Source of the DNA: Amoebophrya sp. AT5.2
Lineage: Eukaryota > Sar > Dinophyceae > Syndiniales > Amoebophryaceae
Assembly (NCBI GenBank): GCA_005223375.1
Contig: RXOD01004035.1
Location: 1 to 31,096 of the forward strand
DNA length: 31,096 nt
Direction of reading: 5' to 3'
Every line of letters begins with the position of its first letter. Position 1 is the first letter of the stretch. The position numbers were made by a program, and so were the translations under genes. This document shows positions 1 through 8,228 of the stretch, piece by piece. Below the pieces are notes generated by a model. The model had not been told where the DNA came from. It saw only the letters and a list, made by a program, of their open reading frames with translations, and did not search any database.

Positions 1-2
1 CC

Positions 3-944
3 GTTGTCGAAGAAGCAGAAGCGGCACCCGACTACGCGGCGGGCCAAGAACGGGGAAGAACGGGGGCAACCGCGGCGGCCGCAGCAGCAGCTCCATCAAA
101 CTCGCCGTCCGCCGCGAAAGACGAAATTAACGAGGCGGCGGGCGATATTAAACAGCCGTCGGTTTACTCGTTCGCGGTGGATAACTGGAGTCTCGGCGTG
201 CTGCTGTTCGAGATGCTGGTGGGCCAGAGCCCGTTTGCCGACCTGGAAAAGGGGCAAGCGGCGGTGACGCGGCGGATCCTACGGGGGGAGGTGCGTTGGC
301 GAGAAGACGAAGGATCCCACGGGGAGAGAATTATGAGAACAGACCCTTTGGCCCGGGATCTGGTGGAGAAACTGGTGAAACAAAGGGCCGAGGAGCGGCT
401 GGCGCTGCAGGACGCCATGGTGCACCCTTTCCTGACGCAGTATGGCCTGCGCTTCGCGCCGCACCCCCGCCCGCCCGCGGAGAAAGATGCCGTCCGGCCA
501 TCGACGTCTGCGGCCCATCAAGGGCGGCGGCACACGGTTGACGCAGGGCCGCGTTGTAGCAGCAGGAGAAGATCTGGCAAAGACCCGTGTACGCACTTCT
601 GCGCTTCATCCACGACCCCGCGAGAAGCAGACGCTCAGGTCGGCTACGGCGAAGCGTTGCAGCGGATGCGCGCTGCCGAGTTTGAGGTCGGCGTGCTGGC
701 GCGCGCCAGGCACGACCTCGAGTACCGACTCCACCTTGCATCGCAAGAAATACTTCGATTGCAAGAGCTCCTCGCGAAGGAGCGGGCCGCGCAGGAAGCA
801 GCGGAAGCCGCGCAGCGGTCTTCGACGGCCGCGCGCAGCGGGGGAGACGCGTTGGTAGGAGCGCGGCGAGGGGTGCCCTTGACACCGGGAGAAGACGTGA
901 CGCCCGTGAAACGATGCATCCGGTGGCGGACGCGAGGGCGGTGA
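3..944 (+). CDS. Protein kinase, C-terminal part (5' end outside window)
   Basis: The frame is open from the first bases of the window to TGA at 942-944, so this is the 3' portion of a longer gene. The segment from about 162 (YSFAVDNWSLGVLLFEMLVG) matches kinase subdomain IX, the D-x-W-S-x-G helix after the activation segment. It is followed by QSPF and, near 385-430, by Q-R-A-E-E-R-L ... HPFL, the subdomain XI arginine region of AGC, Aurora and CAMK-like Ser/Thr kinases. The ATP-binding lobe, HRD and DFG motifs are upstream of the window, so activity cannot be judged. Just before subdomain IX, about 45 residues are Ala/Ser-rich, suggesting an insertion in or after the activation segment. Beyond the kinase fold comes a basic low-complexity stretch, then a predicted coiled coil (about 645-830, repeated L/A/E/R heptads). 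Kinase assignment is firm; subfamily is not. Confidence 0.85.
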   Translation, partial: VVEEAEAAPDYAAGQERGRTGATAAAAAAAPSNSPSAAKDEINEAAGDIKQPSVYSFAVDNWSLGVLLFEMLVGQSPFADLEKGQAAVTRRILRGEVRWREDEGSHGERIMRTDPLARDLVEKLVKQRAEERLALQDAMVHPFLTQYGLRFAPHPRPPAEKDAVRPSTSAAHQGRRHTVDAGPRCSSRRRSGKDPCTHFCASSTTPREADAQVGYGEALQRMRAAEFEVGVLARARHDLEYRLHLASQEILRLQELLAKERAAQEAAEAAQRSSTAARSGGDALVGARRGVPLTPGEDVTPVKRCIRWRTRGR

Positions 945-1381
945 TGCGTTCACGTCCCTAAAGTCAAAAAACACCTGGTATCCGACCGATGTTCACAAGG
1001 ATGAGCCCACTCTGCACCGACCAGGAGGACAGCATACCTGTTTCAGTTTCACCTCGTCGCGTAGAAAGTTTCACCGAGCGATGCTCTCATCGCCGGGAAC
1101 ACTTTCCGCAAATAAGTAGACCGTTTCCGTGTATACAAAAACGACCAACGGTTTATTGAAACCGAACGCAGAAACGCTCTCCAGCGCTCTTTGTTCCGCA
1201 CGCGAATGTGGGAGAGACTCTTCGTGCAGCAATTCGGAGCGGAGTTTGTACGGCCGAACCCACAATATACGTACACTAGGCACATGATCACCACCTCAGT
1301 CAGTAGGTTGAACAGGTATTAGTGAAAAAGGGTTTGAATGGGCTATTAATTTCTGATCGACTAATCGGTGTATGGCGAAAG
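945..1381. other. Intergenic region, no gene seen
   Basis: This stretch lies between the kinase stop and the first Met of the next gene. Frames on both strands are short and have no coding character. An AG-rich context at 1311-1322 (gaacaggtattag) just before the next gene could be a trans-splice acceptor if this is a dinoflagellate, but nothing in the bases proves it. Confidence 0.5.
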
Positions 1382-2401
1382 ATGACTGCTCCGACTCTTC
1401 TCGTGATCGAGTCTCCCGCTAGTTCTGTCTTCGTCTGGCGCGGCATCTCGTGCTGGCTGTTTGTGGGGCTCGTCTACCTCGCGTGGTTCCAGCGCGAGAG
1501 TCACGTGAAACACGGACTGCCGGGGGAGTGCGTTGTGGCGCCGTGCAACACTGCCAACCTGCAGTCCTGCTGGTTCGACCCAGCGAACATGACGCCCCGC
1601 TGCGTGACCAAATACGAGGACGCCAAGACCACTTTCGAGGGCCTCCTGGTGGCCGGGTTCGTGCTCGGCGGACTAGAACTACTGCTATCCCTCCTGCACG
1701 CGGGGAGACAATCGGTCGGCCTCAACGGCCTGCTGCTGGCAGCACACGTGGTGTCGCTAGGGGCCATGGGTAGTGATAATTTTTTTTTAACCTGAGGAAT
1801 GTTTTTTAGAGAGTAGAGTTGCTGCAGTTCTTTGTTATAGATTTGTTAATACCACAAGCGCGCGATCTTTTTGGATCGCGTGAAAGATTTCTGGGAACAA
1901 ACTACGAGCATGCGACTTGAAAAGCAAGTCATCTTTATTCCGGACCCAAATCGTTTCAAAAAAATTCGACCAAGCGCGAATGAATGAATAAAGGATCGAT
2001 CCCTTCTGTAGTTTGATATAGAATTTATCGCGCCCATCACTTGAATGGATCCATCTGTGTCAGAAATCTCCGACATGGCAGGTTGCTTCCTCGCCTCCGT
2101 TGGGCGTTGGGCATATTTCTGGATTCCGTTTTGCGGCGGCCTCCTGTACCCGGTTTCGTCCGAGCTGTTCGCGCTGCTGCACGGGAGGTTTAAGCTGCAC
2201 GCCTTCGCGGTGGGATTTTTGCTCTTCGTGGGCTGCTTGGTGCCTTTTATTTTGTACGCGGCCGGGAATGGGGCACTCTTCAACGGCTGGATACCGGTCG
2301 GGGTGGCGGTCACCCTGCTGCTCGCTTTCATGACGGCGCTGGCAGTCCGGCTGCCGGTGGTCTACTCCCCACCAGATTCCATGACAGAGAGGATGGAGTA
2401 A
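1382..2401 (+). CDS. Predicted six-helix membrane protein (2 exons)
   Basis: Exons 1382-1769 and 2082-2401 join in frame through a GT...AG intron (1770-2081), giving about 235 residues ending in TAA at 2399-2401. The protein is dominated by hydrophobic segments: roughly residues 15-36 (V-F-V-W-R-G-I-S-C-W-L-F), 86-107, 111-135 (split by the intron), 143-162, 172-192 and 197-221. Between helices 1 and 2 lies a Cys-rich loop (CVVAPC, SCWF, PRC) with one possible N-glycosylation site (NMT), so that loop probably faces the lumen or outside. The tail is short and acidic. CATGG occurs at both intron ends (1765-1769, 2074-2078), so a join retaining one CATGG is also in frame and gives one more residue. 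I do not recognise the family. Start chosen as the first Met just before the first helix; an in-frame Met-less extension upstream to 1322 is less likely. Confidence 0.7.
1770..2081 (+). other. Intron of the six-helix protein gene
   Basis: GT at 1770-1771 and AG at 2080-2081 restore the frame. The intron is AT-rich, with a run of T at about 1781-1789. It contains a hairpin at about 1859-1884 (GCGCGATC, loop, GATCGCGT). No clear terminal inverted repeat was seen. Confidence 0.65.
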
Positions 2402-2644
2402 CCAGAACCCTTTTTGAGCTTTCGCTGCGCTTCCGCTTACTACACTATGGCGCGCAAGGGCACAAGGCCGGGAAGTGAACAACCGACCGGGTCAATGCGC
2501 GGTGACAGAAAGCGAGAGTGATCGAGCCTACGAGAGAGTGATCGAGCGCGAGAATGGCTGGCCGACTAGTATAGCCGATTCCCGTTCATCAAGTTCATCG
2601 TTATCAAACAAAAGAAGTAGTGTGTTGTACTCCATAAGCTTCGC

Positions 2645-2877
2645 GAGCCGATTCCCATTCCCGAGGAGCGGCGGGACGAGATCTAGGTACATTGTAGACG
2701 AGGGCGAGGCCATAGCCTATACCGATATACGACGCACGACGCGCGCGGAACGACGCACGACCATAGGGGACGCAGAGGAGAAGGCCACGAAGAAAAGAGA
2801 GTCGTTCCGTTGGCCCCACCATCTTCTTCAGATGGAGCCGGTTCCCTTTCCCGATGAGCGGCGGGACGAGATCTCGG
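2645..2877 (+). repeat. 43-bp imperfect direct duplication around the first exon of the EF-hand/repeat gene
   Basis: Bases 2645-2687 and 2835-2877 match at 39 of 43 positions. The second copy is codons 2-15 of the first exon (MEPVPFPDERRDEI). The first copy would read EPIPIPEERRDEI then a stop, and has CGC where the second has ATG. Three of the four differences are conservative amino-acid changes. See finding. Confidence 0.8.
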
Positions 2878-5800
2878 ATTCCTTCCAAAGGGGTGCCAAA
2901 CTCAACAAGAAGGAGGCCTGGAAAGTCCTGGAGTACAGTTTTCTATTTATTTTGCACGTCGATCACGCTTCAGTTGTATCCAAGTATCTATCAGTCAGTC
3001 TTTCTTCGATGCAAGAATCCAGAAAAGGTTTTGGTTCGTTGGGCAAAAACACTCCTTCATCCCCGTGGAGTGGATTTTTAATCAACGCAACCCATATCGG
3101 AAAATTTTGAGATAATCGCAGTGGCGCTTGTTGCATGCCGGCTGTCGCCGGCTGTGTACCCATAGCGGTTACTGTTTCATGCCTCAAGGACAACCCGCTT
3201 CAGTCATCAAACTCTCACTCATGCTATTACGTTTCTGGATCCGGCTTGTTGGGCAAAAGCACACTTTCATACCCTCGTAGTGTGGATTTTCAATCAACAC
3301 AGCCTAAACCATTCTCTGCGGGATTAATCCCAGGCTCCTGCTTCCCCTGAAGGTTCCTGTTTCATGCCCCCCAGACAGAAATTGAAGTAGTAAATTTCAC
3401 CGGCTTTGCTTTTGTTCTGTGGGTGTTTCAACTGATGACAAAATCTTTGGTCCGTGTTTCTGAACACCCTCTGCGGGTCTGCTGAAAACGGAGATTTTTT
3501 GTTTCAAGACGGGTCTGATGGGCTTTTCGGTTCCAGCATCAGCTCAAAAATGCGACGACACATCATATCCGACACACGGCGCGTTGGGCAAAACTGCGAG
3601 TAGAGATGGTCTCGTAATTTTTTAATCAACGCCGCCAAAATGGAACCTCCTGGTCATGTTGCATCCTTTTCCGATTTGTTGTGGAGCTCGGATGTGTCAA
3701 AGCCTTGAGACAAGAACCCTACTAGTTAGTAAAGTACGCGCGTAGTAGTTGTCTCGCACGACCAAGGGCAAGACCTAGCTAACGTACAGCATGGGAAGAA
3801 ACGTTGCGCCAAATCTAATGATGACATCGATCTCTTTGGTCCGTGTTTCTGACGACCTTTGGTCCTGCTGATACCGGAGTTTTTTTTGTTTCAAGACGGG
3901 TCTGATTGCACTTACCAACACGGGTCCTGCTCCGAAATATAATGTTGGCTTCCACCTCCACTTTCCTCCCAGGGCACAGATGCGGAGTGATCCGGAGACG
4001 CACGACCCGCTGAGACTGGTCTCGGACCGCCGCCGCCGAACCCGCGACAAGAAGAAAGCGGAGCTCAAGCTGCAGCAAGCCCTTTCGAGGGTGGTGAAGA
4101 AGGACGACGAGCACAGGTTTGGCATCGACCAATTCACCGAGTACCTGCGGGACAAGTCCGACCTCGCGAGCCGAAGGAATCTGGTCGGTTCATATGACTG
4201 TTCTGCTACTTCATTGAATGCATACATTAATTTTCCGACTGAACTACGAGAAACCGATTGACGAGCATAGATTGCCCACGGTGTTGCACATTTTGATTTT
4301 TGCCGATGGCTCGAAGAGATGCAGACGTCGCTCTCGCAGTGCTGCTCGAGCATCTCCGGAAGGTCTCGGTGCTTCAAGAGATGCACGAGAGGTAGCGGTA
4401 CCGATCTCTAAGAGATGATGGCTGAATTACTCGAGTGAGAAATTATCCCCCCAGGTGCAAACCCTCGGTCGCGCCCCGCCCGACGAGCGTCTTCGTTTGC
4501 AGACAAAGGACCTCGACCTCGAACTCAACTTGGAGCGCGTCAAGCACCAAAGTCGCCGTCTTTTCGCGGATCAGGTGCTGTTGGGCCTATGTTAAATCTG
4601 TAGGGTCAGGTGATGGAACAATGGAACATCGGCTTGCTCAAATGAAAATTTCCCAACCTTCCAGGCCTCCCTGTTCTCGCGGTACAAGAGCGACGGGTGG
4701 GGCGGCAACACCGAGGTGTACAAGTTGCATACGTACCACAACGAGTACACTCGACAGCGTCCTCGCGGGACCCGGGGAAACCCAAGGCAACTGAAAGTCG
4801 CCAGCCCCTGGGACGTGCCGCCCGATTGGAGCGACTTCACAGACTGGCCGGCACCGGTGAGCGCGAAGATTCTTCCGATGATAGGACAGCCGCGAGACTC
4901 AGCAGTTTGAGGAATCTTAACGAATCTATGTAGTGAGCCATGTTGATCCCCCATCGCCCCCGTATTCTCGTACGGGGCTGTCATGACAGCAGCCAAGTCT
5001 ATGGTTTCCTATGTAGTGAGCCATGTTGAGTTCGAATCAGTGGCCTGCATATCCTTTTTGAAACTACCAGCCGCGCAAGCTGACCCGTTCTCCTGGCGCG
5101 CGTTTCTTCCGCGGCAGCAACACTCCCCTTCTCTCGTCCAAGGACAGCGGCCTACTACCGCCGCGACGCAGCTACTCGGAGCCGCGCGGGCCCTCGCATC
5201 TGGCGTCCTTCTTGACGCACGCGGAGGCGCGCGACGCAAACGGAAACGGAAGCGCCACCAGTCCAGACCAACAGCAAGCCTCAGAAAACCCTGATAATTC
5301 TGTGAGGCCGGGAGGTCTCACTGCGACCAGCTCAGGCCCCCTTTTCCGCAAGAGCAAAACGACACAGTTCACCGAGCTGTCGGATTTGTCTACGGAGCTG
5401 CACGCTTCCATGACCGCGCTTGACGCCTCGATGAAGATGGCGACGTCCGGAGGTAATCCCGAAATGGAGCGCGGCGAGGTCGGCGTCTTGTCGCACCTAG
5501 TCACCGGTGACCGGTCGGAGCTACCGCCGCTGCTTTCGTCAAAATGTCGGGAGGCTGTGACAAGGAAGCCGGCGAAGAGCAGCAAGGCCTCCCCCACGTC
5601 TATGAGCTCCGCCGCCAGCACGCACGCCGGTTCGCCCGCCGATAGCGTGTCCACGAGCCAGCTGCCGTCGCCGCTGGACTCTACCACCACGACTCCCTCC
5701 AGCACCACGCCGTCGCCGAGTGTGTCAAGTGTGCCCTCGCTCGCAGCGAATGCGCTGGCAGCGTCCATTGCGGGCCTTTCGACAACCTCTGGTGCGGCGC

Positions 5801-7527
5801 TAGCGCGCCCTCCTGCGCTGGCGTCCGTGCTGGAAGAAGAGGAGGAGGAGGAGGATGTGGACGAGGAGGCGATGCCGAAGCCGAGCGAGCGCGTGCTGAA
5901 GCAGCGCCGCGGCGCGGTCGACTACACGGCGAGCAACGAAGCCGCAGCGATCGCGGCCATGTGCAGCCTGCCGAAGGGGTACGCGTCGAGACGGCGAGGT
6001 GCAGTCGACCACTCGGCGGACGGAAGTGCGGGGAGAATAGTGGCGCAGTTGGGCGGCGACGAAGGTGCAGTGGGCCAGTTCGCGCTACGGCGGCGCAACG
6101 CCGTCGACCACTCGGCCGACGGCTCCCAGCAGCGGGTCGTGGAAGAGCTAGCGAAGGGGAAACTTTCAGCTACGACAGAAGAAGAAGAAGAAGCGGTCGT
6201 GCCCGGCTACGCCACGCGGCGCCGCGACGCGGTCGACCACACGGCGGACGGGTCGGCAGTGGCCCTCGGGGAGCAGCTCGAACAACACGCACCGCCTGAA
6301 GCCTTCGCCTTCCGCCGCCGCAACGCAGTGGACCACTCCGCGGACTGCTCCAAGGCGGGCTTAGTGGGCGCGCTGCTCGTGGGGGAAAAATCTTCGGGAG
6401 AGACGAAAGAGGAGGAGAGCGTGGATGCGGAGGAAGAGTCTTCGGACGAAGATGAAGATTTGGATGATGAGGGACAGCAGAAGCCGCCAGCGTACGCCCT
6501 GCGGCGCAGGAACGCGGTGGACCACAGCGGGGACGGCTCTAAGGCGGGGGTTGTGGCGGAGCTGGCCGAGAGTGTGGTGGCGCAGCAGGAGGATCAGACC
6601 GAGGTGGAGCGGATGCCCGCGCCGCCGGCGTTCGCGTTGCGGCGGAGGAACGCGGTGGACCATTCCGCGGACGGGCTGGCGAAGACGTTGCGAGGAAAAG
6701 CGGGCACAGCTGCTCCTCGCGCTGCTTCGCCGCCTTCAGCAACAGCCGAGGATACGTTGCTGAGGGCGGCGAAGCAGAGCGAGGAGCTTTACCGGAAGCT
6801 GTTCCCTACCGACAGCGAAGGCTACCATCTGGAGTGGGCGGCAAGGAGCGGCCGCAGAAACGCGGTGGACCACAGCGGGGACTCGGTGTTGAAAAAAGCG
6901 CTCGAGAAGTCCGCCTCCTCGAAGCTTCTGCCGGGCGGGGGCAAGCCGGCGCGGAAGAAGGGTCTTGCACACCGATGTTTTATGGGGGATTGGGGTGATA
7001 CGTTCTGATGTTTCATTTCTACATCCTAGACTACCTATGAGGCTAGAACTAATCGGTCCGAAGATACCGATCTCCGGGGGTCGGCCTCGGCGGAGCCCTG
7101 CGGAACGAACCGCAGCGGAAGATATTATATCTATGGGCAGCACAACAACTATCTCTGGCCAGGTGCTTCCACCGGGCTGATTTCCGTGACCACTTCCGGG
7201 AGTTCTTGCTCGCAGGACGCGAGCGGTTATTCCAGCGACGACGACAGCATTAGCGCACAGTCGCTCACGGGGTTGTTGGATTTCATGTTCGACCGCGGGC
7301 TCACCGTGGAAAGATTGTTCGAGATCTGCGACGAGAACAATAGTGGCGACCTGACGCGCTATGAGTTTTGCGACTCGATGATCCACATGCACTTCCCGGG
7401 GGGAACCACGCAGCTCGGAGGCATCTTCGCGCTGTTGGACAAGGACCACGACGGCTCGATCAGCCGGGAGGAGTTCCTGCAGCTGAAGCCCTACTACCTG
7501 CGGAGGAAGCAGGGATTCAAGTACTGA
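2832..7527 (+). CDS. Large repeat protein: eight RRRNAVDH-type motifs plus two C-terminal EF-hands (7 exons)
   Basis: Exons: 2832-2932, 3973-4174, 4315-4391, 4436-4574, 4665-4856, 5071-6961, 7163-7527; the sum is 2967 nt, 988 residues. Introns 1, 3, 4, 5 and 6 fit GT...AG; intron 2 (4175-4314) is best joined at a shared CGAAG. The N-terminal third is charged and helical (KKAELKLQQALSRVVKKDDE; ALAVLLEHLRKVSVLQEMHE), with a distinctive GWGGNTEVYKLHTYHNEYTR segment in exon 5. The middle is Ser/Thr/Pro-rich. Residues about 513-837 hold eight motifs of type R-R-R-[NGD]-A-V-D-[HY]-[ST]-[AG]-D, separated by acidic spacers of 30-70 residues. The C-terminus has two complete EF-hand loops, DENNSGDLTRYEF (residue about 922) and DKDHDGSISREEF (about 959), so calcium binding is expected. 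No signal peptide or membrane helix was seen; probably cytoskeletal or signalling, but family unknown. Confidence 0.85.
2933..3972 (+). other. Long repeat-filled intron 1 of the EF-hand/repeat gene
   Basis: The intron is bounded by GTACAG (2933) and CCCAG (3968-3972); joining restores a GAG codon. It is unusually long (1040 nt) for this window and is built of internal repeats. Related blocks beginning GTTGGGCAAAA and ending ATTTTYAATCAAC start near 3038, 3248 and 3589. A second repeat running from about TTTGGTCCGTGTTTCTGA to CAAGACGGGTCTGAT is found near 3447-3520 and 3836-3906. No coding frame worth reporting lies inside. Confidence 0.65.
4926..5029 (+). repeat. 21-bp direct repeat inside intron 5
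   Basis: The 21 bases beginning CTATGTAGTGAGCC occur identically at 4926-4946 and 5009-5029, inside the GT...AG intron 4857-5070. Between them lies a short palindromic stretch (CGCCCCCGTATTCTCGTACGGGGC, near 4955-4978). Confidence 0.85.
5899..6882 (+). repeat. Eight dispersed coding repeats, R-R-R-N-A-V-D-H type
   Basis: The core motif begins near 5899, 5989, 6088, 6217, 6313, 6502, 6631 and 6850. Readable cores are QRRGAVDYTA, RRRGAVDHSAD, RRRNAVDHSAD, RRRDAVDHTAD, RRRNAVDHSAD, RRRNAVDHSGD, RRRNAVDHSAD and GRRNAVDHSGD. Codons differ between copies while residues are kept, so the motif is under protein-level constraint rather than being a recent DNA expansion. In most copies the residues just before are a Y/F-A-[SLTF] turn. 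Spacers vary in length and are acidic. Confidence 0.9.
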
Positions 7528-8228
7528 GCGAGGGGGTTGGAAATGGGGGGGGGCGATCAGACGTGCGCTTCGGGGGGTTGGGGGTTTGATTGGGGCGCCG
7601 ATGCTGTCGCTCGCGAGACATTTTTTTATGAATATCGAAAATTGATGAATAAATTGAAAGCTTGCTTGTAGGATGCAGGTGGATGGTGCTCCTTCTACCA
7701 GAAGTACGATGACGTTGCATCAAGAGAAGTCACATCGGTGTTTCCCGTTTCAGTAGAAATTGATAGGACACGACGTTGAAGTCGATGTTACAAGCGAAGT
7801 GCATTTATTTTTCGGAAAAATTACAGCATGAAAGTAGAGCGTCAGCATCGACGGCACGGAAAGATTCAATGTATGATACTGAGGAGCACGGTGCTGTGCG
7901 GAAAATAATTTTGGAATGCTTCGCTTGCGCGACCGCGTATGCGTCACAGAGTATTCACGGTTACAGTGGTGTGTTCACGCCATAAAGTGGTGTGTTTAGT
8001 TCATAAAGTGATGGTTCGTGCTTTTGTCGTTGCAGAACACCAACCAGCCCTTCGTGGGCAACGAATTTGCGTCGCCCAGCCGTTGTCTTTTTTCTTAACC
8101 TCGGTAGCCGAAGGCGGAGCAGTAGTTTTCCAAGAAGTTCTACTAGATTTTCTCGAACGAGAATTGACTCCAATTGGCTGCATTCCCATTCACATCGGTC
8201 GAAGTGCTACCCGTCGCCATTCACACAT
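7528..8228. other. Intergenic region, no gene seen
   Basis: A G-rich stretch (7543-7600) follows the EF-hand gene stop, then AT-rich sequence. A short direct repeat around AAAGTGGTGTGTT and related sequence is visible at about 7967-8012. No frame here shows sustained coding character, and no RNA gene was recognised. Confidence 0.5.

Noticed and set aside
6736..7449. Minus-strand open frame of 237 codons over the repeat/EF-hand gene.
   Set aside because: Antisense to exons with two EF-hands and the conserved repeat; no domain-like content of its own.
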